From Azolla pinnata (taxonomy: Eukaryota; Streptophyta; Polypodiopsida; Salviniales; Salviniaceae), in assembly GCA_037176905.1 (NCBI GenBank), contig JBBBWG010028666.1, positions 1 to 57,279 on the forward strand: 57,279 nucleotides of DNA, read 5' to 3'. The position numbers and the translations under genes are program-made. The notes under the pieces were generated by a model. It did no database searches. It was not told the origin of the DNA and worked only from the letters and a program-made list of their open reading frames with translations. Position 1 is the stretch's first letter. Every line of letters starts with the position of its first letter. Below are positions 9,686 to 21,245 of this stretch, one piece after another.

Positions 9686-12600
9686 ATGACGGTATCCGAC
9701 TGCCGAATGTACGAGGCCAAGTACCCTGAGGCGGACGAGGCCGTGATGGTTCAAGTGAAGAGCATCGCAGAGATGGGAGCTTACGTCTCGCTCCTCGAAT
9801 ACAACGGCATCGAAGGCATGATCCTTCTGTCGGAGCTGTCTCGCCGTCGGATTCGAAGCATTGGAAGCTTGATCAAGGTCGGGCGCCAGGAACCTGTCAT
9901 GGTTCTCCGCGTGGACAAAGAGAAAGGCTACATTGATCTCAGTAAACGCCGAGTCTCCGATGAAGATATCCAGTCCTGCGAGGAGCGCTACAACAAGAGC
10001 AAGATGGTTCATTCCATCATGCGGCATGTGGCTGACACTCTCGATATTGACCTAGAGGTATGGATGGTGTTTGTCCTCCCATTGTGCTTCGTATCCAATT
10101 TATGTGCAGCTTTGGGCATACTTTTTCTACACTATGTTGCATTTACTGTCGTTGAAAGCGTGAGATTTGGAAAGTTACGAACTTTGGATTAACATAGCGT
10201 GGAATTAGTAGGACCTTATGTGGAATTTGGTTTTCCATTTTTTTTCCTTTCTGTTTGTATATGTTCTGGATTTTTTTCAGTATTTTGTTAAATTTCTAGC
10301 TAGCACAAGTATGCAAGAGAAGTTCAAAACCTTCAGGTCAAGAAACAAATATTTTCCTATGAAATACTTTTTGATTATTTGCAGGTTTTACTCTAGTTTT
10401 TTGTTGAATTCCTTGTCATTATAAATGTAAGAACAAAAAAGCTAAAGTTTTTGATTAAAGAAGGTAATATGCCTTTGGAATTTTAACTTCAAAAAAGTGC
10501 ACATTATGCCACAGGGTTTTTCCAGGACTTTTATCTACCTTTTCCTCGTCATATGTGAATTTTTGCTGATGAATTATTGGTAGCAATGTATTTTATTTAT
10601 GAACATTATTTGGCCCGAGAAAATGATGAATGACTGTATTGGACAAACGAATAGCTTTTATGGGATTGGCGGTACTTGGCCTGTATGACGGGCATTGGTT
10701 TCCTTGTATTGTTTTATGTGCAATCTTTGATCTACTGTTACATGTTTCTGATCAATTAATGTTATCAAAGAGTAATACTATGTCAGAACATAATGATAAC
10801 AATTGTGTTATAATTGGCTGTAATAGATCTGGATGTAGAGGTTTCGCCTAATCGTTTCATATCAATGTAATTGTTTGCTGTAGTAATGCGTACATCTGCC
10901 CAGTACCCAGATTTGGTGCATATGAACAAAGCATGCCATAATATAGCTTCATCATTTTATCGAAATGTCAAAAATGTAATTTTTCTGGTCAATGTCTTTA
11001 TGTACTACATATAGAAAAATCGAAGGTCATTTTAATTATATTGGCACTGCTGTGATTCGTGAAATTTTACTTTATGATAAAAGATTAGCTTTTCTGACGT
11101 GGCGTTCTGCTAGAAATAGAGCTCCATTTTACTTTATCTGTTTATATTCAGGTTTCATATCATTGTTTGAGTAGTTTTTCATTTCCGGTAATGCAATATT
11201 TGTAGGTCAATACCTCTCAGGGTATTGTAACTTCATCTTAGATGCAACATGCAAATGGTGATCTTATCATATTAAAAATAATGATCGAGGAAGACTGCTC
11301 TGCAAGTTTCTTGCATATTTCTACTGTCATATTAATGACAAAGTTATGTGGTAATAGTAATTAGATCAAATGAGTGTTCACTGTCTTTGTTCCCAAAAAC
11401 GTACTCTAGCATATGTACTGGGGGTTTTCTTTATAAGAAGGTGAGCGTCATTCTTTTTTATTTGCATTTATCGCTATCTTTTTGGGAGGATTTGTTAACA
11501 CATCTAGATGTGTCATACTAGACTTGCTAGTAAAGTAGAAAATGAAAAAAATGCGCCAGAAAGGATATTCATGGAAGCTTTGTCCTTGCATGTACGTGAG
11601 GCTTTTTCTTATGAAGCTATTAGACCCAAAGAATAAACTTGATCCAATAGTGAGGAAGTTAATTTCTCAAACCCCTGTAACTTGTTCTAGGGACCGACCT
11701 AACAAAGTGGTAAGTAACTGCTAGCCCATATCAACGTAGCACTAATGTACTCTTCTCTGAGTTTTTGGTGTCTTTAGATGCTTGTCTTTTCTGTTTGAAA
11801 CCTATGCTAGCACTTTATGGTTCTTAATTTCATCACGATCTTTTGATTCTACATTTTGCTAATTACTGGTTTTAAAACTAAACCCAGGTGGGTTAGCGGT
11901 ACTTCTTTTGAAGCCTAGATGAATAATTTGGTAAATAGTATGCTTAAAAAAATCTGTTGTTTAGGTGTTCATTTTCATGCTTCCACTTGTTTATTAGTAT
12001 TTTTTCAAATCGTATATGAAATTTTGATCAAGATGGATTTACTCTCTCCTAGACCGGCTATTTTGAAGCTTAGATATTTAGTTTGGTAGATCTCATTTTC
12101 TAAATGCTACTTTTTGGTTTTTTTATTGTATTGATTTCAACTGGCCAGAAACCCTGAGAGTAGACTGATATCTTGAACCTGTTTTGTGCAGGACCTTTAT
12201 GTGCATGTTGGTTGGCCGTTATATAGAAAATATGGACATGCATTTGAGGTACCTTCTTGTACTCGGTGACCGATGAATGAATTCGAAACTTTTCTGCTAA
12301 CTACATGCATTTCCAGGCTTTTAAGTTGGTTGTCACGGATCCAGATTCAGTATTGAATGGTTTGACAAGGGAGATCAAAGAAACTGGCCCAGATGGTCAA
12401 GAGGTACTAGAAACAGCTTACCAACCTTTTTGATGGTTATGTATGATCAAAAACTTATGTGGATGTGAATTTTCAGGTCACTAAGGTTGTTCCAGCTATG
12501 ACTGAAGAGGTCAAGCAAGCACTGATAAAGAACATTCGACGAAGGATGACTCCACAGCCCCTACGTATTCGTGCAGATATTGAGCTTAGATGTTTTCAAT

Positions 12601-13325
12601 ATGATGGGGTTCTTCACATAAAGGTCTTAATTGTCCCCTTTTTGCCATATCCTGCTTGCATCACTGTGTGACATAGGCTAGCATTTTGTCGAAGTGGATG
12701 AGCGATATTTGTTAATGGGGTTCCCTGCATCATACCTTGATTTTGTGCAACGTTTCATTGCAAAGGAGGGGAACTATATCCTTTAATCTTTCCTCATTTG
12801 CAGGATGCCATGAGAAAAGCAGAGGCAGCTGGCAGTGAGGAATGCCCTGTGAAAATTAAACTTGTTGCTCCACCACTTTATGTGCTCACAACTCAAACCC
12901 TTGATAAGGTATGCAATAAATACTGTTGATAAATTTCACGTCATTGGGTTTTACCTTTCAGATAGAATCACCATTCGCTGTACTTATTGCAGGAGCAAGG
13001 AATTGCTGTGCTCAATGCGGCCATAAAAGCATGTGTAAAAGAGATAGAAAAGCATCAAGGGAAGCTGACTGTGAGAGATGCTCCACGAGCGGTAATGTTC
13101 GAAGACAAATCTATATAATTTGTAAGAGAGTCTTTGTATTCATCGCTAAACATATAATGTTTCCTCTGGCTGCAGGTTACTGATAGAGATGATAGGCTTC
13201 TGCAAGAACAGCTGGATAGCTATGCACAGAAGAATGCTGAAGTGGATGGAGACGTAGACAGTGAGGAGGAAGACACTGGAATGGGTGAAGTTGATGTTGA
13301 GGGAGGTGTGGGAATAGTCGAGTAG
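9686..13325 (+). CDS. eIF2alpha: Translation initiation factor eIF2, alpha subunit
   Basis: Subunit of the eIF2 GTPase complex that delivers Met-tRNAi to the 40S ribosome; target of GCN2-type kinases. Seven exons, 338 residues: 9686-10057, 12192-12248, 12317-12403, 12477-12623, 12804-12908, 12993-13091 and 13176-13325. All introns are GT-AG and phase 0; the first is 2,134 bp. The S1 RNA-binding domain covers about residues 17-88. The phosphorylation loop [10 protein letters not shown] is intact, with the regulated serine at residue 52 counting Met (Ser51 in the usual numbering). The helical domain and alpha-beta C-terminal domain follow ([47 protein letters not shown]). The tail is acidic and ends [10 protein letters not shown]...GIVE, as in plant orthologues. 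Start chosen by homology and because it follows the leader. Very sure. Confidence 0.97.
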
Positions 13326-15630
13326 GCTTGTAGTTTGTGAGTGTAATATATATGGTTCCATTCTAGGCCCAAGAGTAACTGCTCCCAAGAATTTTTGATA
13401 TCATTGCAACCTGTTAGTGCAACTCTTTTGTAACTTCTTGTCATACTGATCATCATCCATTACATGATCCTAGAAGTTTCTTAGCCATTATTATTATTAC
13501 TATGGGAATGTTTCATATGTTCTCTCAGGTGGAAGGGTGATGTATTGCGATGAGTGTTTAATAGAGATGCGAGTGATTCTTTATTTTTCTGAGATCGATC
13601 CAACTTGTAGTGAAAAGTCTCAGTTGCTGGAGCTCAAAACCGGCTGGATCAGGTAGAAGTCCCATCGTTTTGTCGTTGCAAGGTGACACCTTGCAGGTTC
13701 TTTGCTTGAGGAAGTCACAAGTTCGAATCCAGATGGTAAAGGTTATGGATCTATCTATGCAACTTATGTGTATTTAATCCATCGACATGTCTCTTTTTTT
13801 CGCATCTAACGTTACCGAAGATCAGTCAAATGCAGTTGGAAGACCTGTTCATGGCCCTTATTTTCAATATAGATCAAGTAACATGTCTGTTTTTCCCACC
13901 TAAAGATATGGCATTGGTTACGAATCTCGTCCAACGACTGAAGGCGATTCTTTGAAAGCTCTTCTTAACCGACCAATCCTCTTCAATGCAGAACAACAGT
14001 GGATCATGACGCTTTGATATGCCAGCGCTGACGAGATCATATGAGGTGCGATGGGGGATCACCGATGAGATTTGGAAGGAGGTCTCTATTTGGTTCGCTT
14101 TTGATTGTGTATTATCATTGGAATAGGCAACTTGCCAGAGTCCCTGATTTTGGGGCTGGCCATTGGAACCTATCGTGCCAAGTAGGGACAATATTGCGTT
14201 CAATCGGCTATTAGAATAAATGACCTTTGCATGGGACCTATATCATTGAAAAAATCTTGAAAACCGTCGTTAAGATCAGGGTCAAGAACAAAAGAGGTTA
14301 TGTACAACTGTCGATTGCCGTTCGAAGGTTGTTGAGAAGCTTGTATGGGCTGTAAAGAGGAAAAAGAGAAGATTAGCTCTATCTGATTCCCCCTTCATTG
14401 TTCACTTCAACAATCGTACATAAACCCTAAACCCTAAACCCTAAAACCCTGAACTGTAAGTAAGCCCTACACCTTCTAGAGATCCTACGAAACTTGCTTC
14501 TCTTTCTTGTAGCTCAACCTCGTGTAAGGAAACCTGCGTTGCAAATGAAGACTTAGGCGCTAATTGGAGCTCCAGTTTGTTTTGTCACCGCAAGCTGTTA
14601 TTCTCGGAACTGATCAGCAAGGCCAAAGCATAAACTTAGAACAATGGGTATAGTTTGAAGAAAACAAAAAAGACGTGATCGATAGAGTAATCTTGTGGAG
14701 CTGATTATGTCAATCTCAACCGCCATTTCGTTATCACGACTTTTACATACCAACAGCGTGCACGCATACTCTATTCCGGGCTTTCTTGGCTCTTCTTTTG
14801 AGGGATGAACTTCAACATGGCCATGTTGTAAAGGTTCAGTCAAACAAACGTCGCCGATATCACGACGATCACAACTTTGGATCGGTGGTGATCGGCAGAG
14901 AACACAGGCCGCAGTTGTATTAGTGAATGTATATATAATGCATGGATTAGGCACGTCATCGACGCTTGCAGGAAACAGGGACCGTATCGTATCTGAGGAG
15001 CCGCAAAGCAGAGCAAATTATGCCCTAAACAGAGGGGGTTTTAACAGCCCATGTCCCGAATCTGTCTTGTCTTCGTCTCGATCTTGTCTTCGTCTCTGTC
15101 TTTGTCTTATCTACAGATCCCTTGGAGCTAATGTCTAGGTCAAAACGCGTGCTGGGGCCTGCTGCTACTGGGCTGATGCACGTGAAAGAGCGAGGAAGAA
15201 TTCGTCCATGAGGAAGAAGACAAAGACGAAGAAGAAGTACTAGCAGCAGTAGAAGTACTAGTAAATGTATGATTGTAGTAAAACAATATGACGATACAAG
15301 AAAACCTTATTATTAACGCGATGTTAAAGTGATGTTAAAAGGTCAACCTTCCAAGGTATTATAGTATTAACCGATATAAATCTAACTCATCTCGGGATAA
15401 AACTCCCACACAAAACAAAGTTATGAAAAAACCGTCGAAAATAAACTTACCCTTTTTATCTTTACCTGTTTGTTGAGATACTCCAGAAAGCTCATCAAAT
15501 AATAAAAAACCGATTCCTCAAACTCCGCCCCACTCTGCAACATACCTAAGTACTTAAGATTATCAAGCACAACGTTATTTAGATGATGAGGTTGGCAACC
15601 CTATATAGATAGTTATATCATAAGTATGGG
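13326..15630. other. Intergenic between eIF2alpha and the 4CL-like gene
   Basis: No gene I can support. At 13705-13722 there is a tRNA B-box-like word (agttcgaatcc) of the kind found in decayed SINEs. An open frame at 13874-14203 (minus) lacks an ATG and resembles no family I can name. A short telomere-like CCCTAAA run lies at 14422-14452. Sequence at 15290-15630 is AT-rich. Confidence 0.5.
14422..14452. repeat. Short CCCTAAA run
   Basis: Four telomere-like units (taaaccctaaaccctaaacc, then aaaaccctgaa), isolated in intergenic DNA. Confidence 0.8.
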
Positions 15631-15639
15631 ATAATAATA

Positions 15640-15786
15640 GGTAATAGTAGTAGTAGTAGCAGCAGTAGTAGTAGTAGTAGTACTAATAATAATAATAATA
15701 ATAACCCAAGTATCTAAAATAATCAAACACAACATATTTATATGATTGGGTTGGCAAAAGCTATATAGTTTGTTATGGGGTGGTAA

Positions 15787-15818
<32 letters not shown>

Positions 15819-15825
15819 AATTGTA
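15640..15825. repeat. AGT/AAT trinucleotide tracts in a short duplication
   Basis: Runs of TAG/AGC/AGT units at 15643-15680, AAT units at about 15682-15705, and AGT units again at 15786-15820. The flanks 'acccaagtatctaa...aatcaa.cacaac' and 'gatga/gattgggttggca' recur around 15545-15600 and 15704-15760, so a short duplication of roughly 150 bp is present. Confidence 0.75.
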
Positions 15826-15834
15826 ACAATAGTA

Positions 15835-16410
15835 ATGATGGTGATGATGGTGATGGTGATGATGGTGATGGTGGGATGATGGTGATGATGGTGGTGGTGG
15901 TGGTGTATGGTGATGATGGTGAAGGTGGTGGTGATGGGGATGGTCATGGTGGGATGATGGTGATGATCATGGTGGTGGTGGTGGTGTATGGTGATGACGG
16001 TGAAGGTCGTGGTGATGGGGATGGTGATATTGATGATGGTGATGGTGGTGATGGTGATGGTGGTGGTCATGGTCATGATGGTGATGGGGTAGTGATGGGA
16101 TGGTGATGGTGATGGTGGTGATCGTGATGCGATGGTGGTGGTGGTGGTGCTGATGGTGATGGTGGTGGTGATGATGATGGTGATGGTGGTGGTGGTGGTG
16201 ATGGTGATGGTGGTGGTGATGATGATGGTGGCGGTGGTGGTGACGGTGGTGATGATGATGATGGTGAGGATGATGCGGTGGTGGTTATGGTGGTGACGGT
16301 GATGATGGCGATGATGGCTATGGGGATGATCGCGATGGTGACTATGGTGACTATGGTGGTGATGGTGGTGATGGTGATGATGGTGACGGTGGTGATAATG
16401 GGTGTGAAAA
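15835..16410. repeat. GAT/GGT low-complexity tract
   Basis: Almost 600 bp of GATGGTGATGG-type hexamer and trinucleotide mixtures. Segments such as 'gtggtggtgtatggtgatga' occur twice (about 15893 and 15976), showing internal duplication. Open frames through it only give Val/Met/Gly/Asp runs and I do not call them genes. It ends about 160 bp before the 4CL-like start codon. Confidence 0.9.
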
Positions 16411-16429
16411 ACAGCTTTTTAATAAATAA

Positions 16430-16510
16430 GGGGTGTCGGCGTATAAAGAGCGGGGGGGGGTGTCGTCTTATCCAAACGACTAGAGGAGTTTATAAAGGGA
16501 GTGTCGGTTT
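16430..16510 (+). promoter_or_regulatory. Duplicated TATA region of the 4CL-like gene
   Basis: Two TATA-like words, gtataaag at 16441 and tataaagg at 16491, each followed by a G-rich 'ggg.gtgtcg' segment. The spacing of 50 bp and shared flanks suggest a small tandem duplication of the core promoter. The second lies 79 bp upstream of the ATG at 16570. Confidence 0.5.
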
Positions 16511-16569
16511 AGAGAAGACGGATTTTGTTCTGTTTTTGGTTTCCTCTTCGTTTCGCTGCTGCTGTGGCT

Positions 16570-19500
16570 ATGGCGAGCTCCAGCGGCGCCATCGCCATCG
16601 CCATCGCCGCCGCCTGCAGCAGCTCCACAGCCTGCAGCAGCTCCTCGCCATCGCCATCGCCATCGCCGCTCCTCGACCTGCGCAGCGGCTTCTGCGCCTC
16701 GACGGGCGTCTACCGCAGCCTGCGCCCGCCCGTTCCGCTCCCCTCCGACCCCTTCCTCACCTTGCCCTCCTTCCTCCTGCTCCATCGCCCGGCCTTCGAC
16801 CCCGCCGCCATCGCCTTCCTCGACACCTCCGCCGGCGCCTCCCTCTCCTACGGCCTCCTGCGGAGCCGCGTCCATCGCCTGGCCTTCGTCCTCTCCCGCC
16901 GCCTCCTGCTCCGCCCCGGCGATGTCGTCCTCGTGCTCTCCCCCAACACCATCGACTTCCCCGTCCTCACCTTGGCCGTCATGGCCGCCGGCGGCGTCGT
17001 CACCACCACCAATCCGCTCAACCATCCCTCGGAGATCGCCACGCAGGCTGCGGATTCGCAGGCCAGGTTCGTCGCCACCATGCCCTCGCTCCTCCACAAG
17101 CTCGTCTCTCTCCCGACGCAAAATCTGCCTTTGATCCTCCTCAGAGAGAGCTTCTCCGATCCTTCATCGGAATCGGCATCGCCGTCCTCTTCTTCATCTT
17201 CTGCTCCTGTATCGATCGCCTCCTTCGCTCGCACCGTATCTTTCTCTGACATAATCCACGAGCAAAGCCCCGACCTTGCCGATGACTGCTTCCCCTTCCA
17301 TCGAGGCCGCCAGGACGATACTGCTGCGCTGCTCTACTCCTCTGGTACCACGGGTGCGAGCAAAGGCGTGATCCTCTCGCACCGCAACTTCATTGCGCAG
17401 ATCAGCCTGCTCCTCCCTGAGCAGGTCGCGGAAGGCTCTCCGCCGTGGAATGCCTGCGTCTTCATGTGCCTCATCCCCATGTTCCATGTCTACGGCATGG
17501 CTTTCTTCGGGTGCGGCCTCATGGCAAGAGGCGCCACCACCGTTCTGCAGCGTAAATTCGACCTCATCGAGATTCTGGGAGCTGTGCAGAAATATAGAAT
17601 CACGCATCTGCCGGTGGTTCCTCCCGTATTGATCGCCTTGGCCAAGCTTCCTATAGTGAAGAATTTCGATCTCTCTTCCCTAGTTCGCGTGGGTTCCGGA
17701 GCAGCCCCTCTCAGCAAGGAGGTCATCGAAGCTTTCCATGGGAGGTTCCCGAATGTCTCCATTGGGCAGGTAGAAAGAAGAAATTATTTGATGATTTTGA
17801 GGGTTCTCTTTTTCTTCTAGCTCAAGATGTCAAGTGAAATGCTGAATCTACCGTTGCATCTGTGCAATATACATAAATTGTAGACGCTTGAAACTACACG
17901 TGTAGTTATATTGGAAGCATTTGTACAGATATACTGAACTACATGTATATGCTGTTGTGGCCACATGCATTGGAAGCACTTGCATAGATATCCTGAAACG
18001 GCATGCATAGATATATCGGAAGTACTTGCATAGGTATCTGAACCTACATGTCCTTTTTAAGCTACATAGATACAGATCTACATATATTGTTTAAGCTAAA
18101 TTGGTAGGCATATCGAAAATATAGTGAATGCATGATCCTGAAACCACATGTAGAGTATGGACTAACGACATGTATAGATATGTTTCCATGTATGAATGAG
18201 TTTGAAACTACATCCAGAGTGAGATTGAAATTACAGCTATAGATTTCTAATCTGTAAACTAGAATCGTAGGTATATGTTCTGAAAGAAAGTACATACATA
18301 TATGTATGAATGTTCCTGAAATACTGTGCTCTGAAACTACTTGTAGAGTATGGATTAACTACAGGTGTAGGTATGTGATCTTTGAACAGTATTTGTCAGA
18401 CTGTATACTTCCTGAAAGAAAGTTCATACATTGATGTATGACTGTTCCATAGATTAACTACCTGTGTAGGTATCCGTTTTGTAGGGATATGTCCTTAAAG
18501 GAAGATCATACACGTATGCATAAATGTTCTCAAAACCACATGTAGGCTATGGATTTTATGGTCTTCAAAGATTTAATGTGAAAATGTAGGGATATGGGTT
18601 GACTGAGTCCACTGCGGTGGGGGCAAATACAGCTACAGATGAGGAAACGAGAAGGTTGGGGTCCGCTGGCCGGATTGCTCCCAATACAGAATTCAAGATC
18701 ATTGACATTGACTCTGGAAACCCTCTGCCACCCAACCATTCAGGGGAGATATGGATGCGAGGCCCCACAATAATGAAAGGTTCTCTTTCTTTCTCTCTCT
18801 CTCTTATCATTGCAGATTCTCCTCATTATACATTATTTGTCTTCATTACAGGTTCTCACGCAATTTCTGATGAGCTTGTTTCGTACTCTTTCCGTAGCTT
18901 AGCTGCGGCAATGATATGGACTAGATTTTCTTTTTTGATGATCTTATTTGCATCTTTTGCATTCTAGAACTGTAGATGAGTGGAACTTAGAGATTGGCCC
19001 CATCTGCTTGTGGTATGACCTTTTTTATGCATGATTACTGCTGGGATGTATTGATTAGGTTAAATCTCTTGCCATAAGCTTGTGATTGGCAAAGCATGTC
19101 AATTACGTCTGCATGGTGACAATCAGGAGAGTGATATTTGCCTCGTTAGCTAGTTTGTGGATGATGATCTTGTTGGCCACCGGCCTGGATGGGTATGAAC
19201 TGCCTAGTCCTGCTGATCATTTTATATACGTGGATTCAATGTTAAACTTCTGATGGCTGTGTAAATTGTAGGTTACTTTGGCAGGCCTAGTGAGACGGCT
19301 GCAACCATTGACAAGGACGGATGGTTGCATACGGGGGATGTTGGTTTCATTGATATAGATGGGTATCTCTTTATCATAGATCGGCTAAAGGAGCTTATCA
19401 AGTACAAGGGCTTACAAGTTAAGACTTAGCTATATTTTTAGATTTTTGAGATGCTAAAGCTTTGTTAATTTAGACTAACAATTGATGTTCCATGGATATT

Positions 19501-20134
19501 TTGGCTTAAAAGGTCGCCCCGGCTGAATTGGAGGCTGTCCTACTATCTAATCCAGAGATCCTTGATGCGGCTGTGATCCCGTTAAGCTAGCATAATCATT
19601 TCAAGCTGTCTTTTGCATATTGCTTCTCACAACAAAGTAGATGTTTCTGTTTTTCTGTTGGATTGACAGACTCTTTATCTTTCTTGCTTACGTTTTACAG
19701 ATATCCAGATGAGGATGCAGGACAGATTCCCATGGCATTTGTCGTGAGAGACCCAAAATGTACACTATCTGAATCTGAGGTCATGAAATTTGTTGCTGAA
19801 CAGGTGAGGCATTATATGTGTGATCGGAAACGTAGCATTCTATGCAGAGAACGTAACCAACTAACTTACGTTATATGCAAAGAATGAAATGCATCGACTT
19901 GCGTATGATAATCGGAGTGATCTCGTTTTGATGCTTGTTCGAAAAAGCTTATTCAAGGGGGAAATTTAGCAGAAAAACAGTCCTCTTTTTTTGGGTTGAT
20001 TTATCTATTCCTTCTCACAGGTTGCTCCCTACAAGAAGGTCAGGAAAGTGGCCTTCATTCCAAGCATTCCAAAGTCTATTTCAGGAAAGGTGTTACGACG
20101 AGAACTGATTAACATTGCAACTTCTCGATTATGA
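16570..20134 (+). CDS. 4-coumarate-CoA ligase-like acyl-CoA synthetase, peroxisomal type
   Basis: Adenylate-forming ligase that activates a carboxylic acid with ATP and joins it to CoA. Plant relatives ending in SKL/SRL act in peroxisomes on jasmonate precursors (OPCL1) or other acids. Six exons, 606 residues: 16570-17769, 18590-18779, 19272-19417, 19513-19580, 19701-19803 and 20021-20134, all GT-AG. AMP-binding motif [10 protein letters not shown] at residues 257-266; GYGLTEST opens exon 2; [28 protein letters not shown] follows in exon 3; the [13 protein letters not shown] motif puts the catalytic lysine at residue 592. The C-terminus SRL is a type 1 peroxisomal signal. The box II position reads GEIWMRG instead of the GEICIRG of true 4CL. 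The N-terminus has about 50 extra Ser/Ala/Pro-rich residues. Substrate unknown; family certain. Confidence 0.93.
17870..18560. repeat. Degenerate repeats in intron 1 of the 4CL-like gene
   Basis: Recurrent words 'gaaactaca.gtagagtatgga', 'taactac..gtgtaggtat', 'tgaaagaaagt.catacat' and 'tatgaatgttcctgaaa' recur at irregular 40-130 bp spacing through most of the 820-bp intron. This looks like an old, eroded tandem array. Confidence 0.65.
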
Positions 20135-21245
20135 TTTCGACTAAGGAATCACCATTCTTTTGATTCTCACTAATAAGGTGGTACTACTCCTTGTATCAAA
20201 GCCCATAATCACCATTATTTATGAATGTATTCGTTCATAGATGAATATTTCCAGCGTAGTAGCATGGTTTATATGAGCTTGAATCAGAATTCAGGACAAT
20301 ATCGACAAAACTTAAGGCTATCTGCAAATTCTATTGTAGTTCATAAAGCTGTTGCTCTTATTATGCGGGTTTAAAGCTTGATCAACGATTTCTCGCTTCC
20401 GATTCATCCATCAATTGATGCTCTGCATCTTTAGTGTTCAACATGTCGAAGCACCTAAGTAATTCGCTATTGGGTACTAGTTTCTGTTTATAACAAATGC
20501 TCCTCCGGTGAACAGGCTGGATGTCTTCTTGAGTTGTTCTATATGTGCCTCAGTCAGAATTCAATACAATATCTATAAAACGTAAGGCTATCTTACAAAT
20601 TCCAATGACTTGGACCTATTGATTTCACGGAACGAGAGAAGCATCAAGGGCATGAATTTGATCTAGTGAGACTATTTGACACGGAAGAAAGTTAATTATA
20701 ATGCATCAGTTTCACAGTCGAGTTCTTGACACGGAAAAAAGTAATTATGATGCATCGGTTTCGCAGTCGAGTTCTTGAAGGATTTTAGGTCACGAGCAGA
20801 CAACAAACACTTCAGATTGTACCCTAACACACGGAGAAAAATTTGCAGTCCCATGTATTTCAAATAATGCTAGAAATTGGGCAATCCTCAAACAGAAGAT
20901 TAAAAGAAAATGTGTTTTACATTTCAATTCCAACAGAGCATGTATATCTATTTGATATATCAAGTTTATATATTCAATGTATATATTCTTGTGATGAAAA
21001 ATTACAGTAAAATCTATTGCATATTGGACTGTTTTCTAAGACCCAGAAAAACTTTCTACGGCATTTACAATGCATAGTTGGAGCACAATGCTTCTTGTGA
21101 ACCACACAAAAATGGCAAGCAAAAGAAGAAGCAGCAGGAGGAGAAGAAGAAACCAGAGGCATCTGATAGAAGAAGAAGAAGAAGAAGAAGAAGAAGAAGA
21201 AGAAGAAGAAGAAGAAGAAGAAGAAGCTGTGGGTATAGCCCATAG
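20135..21245. other. Convergent 3' region of the 4CL-like and cyclin genes
   Basis: The two genes point toward each other. No gene is seen in the gap. Two similar blocks of about 55 bp occur near 20655-20712 and 20714-20780 ('ttgacacggaa.aaagt.aattat.atgcatc.gtttc.cagtcgagttcttga'). The right end holds the cyclin 3' untranslated region. Confidence 0.5.
21168..21226. repeat. (GAA)n microsatellite in the cyclin 3' UTR
   Basis: About 20 AGA/GAA units on the plus strand (TTC in cyclin sense), starting roughly 20 bp beyond the cyclin stop codon. A rightward open frame with a poly-Glu run crosses it, but it overlaps the cyclin terminal exon antisense and has no family support. Confidence 0.9.

Noticed and set aside
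13630..13735. A functional tRNA gene around the B-box-like word
   Set aside because: I could not find an A box, acceptor pairing or anticodon arm at the right spacing.
13874..14203. 109-codon minus-strand open frame
   Set aside because: No ATG start, no splice context, and no motif I can name. Possibly a decayed element, but not supportable.
15738..16410. Val/Met/Gly/Asp-rich and Thr/Ile-rich open frames
   Set aside because: Low-complexity GAT/GGT repeat; frames stay open because the repeat unit has no stop.
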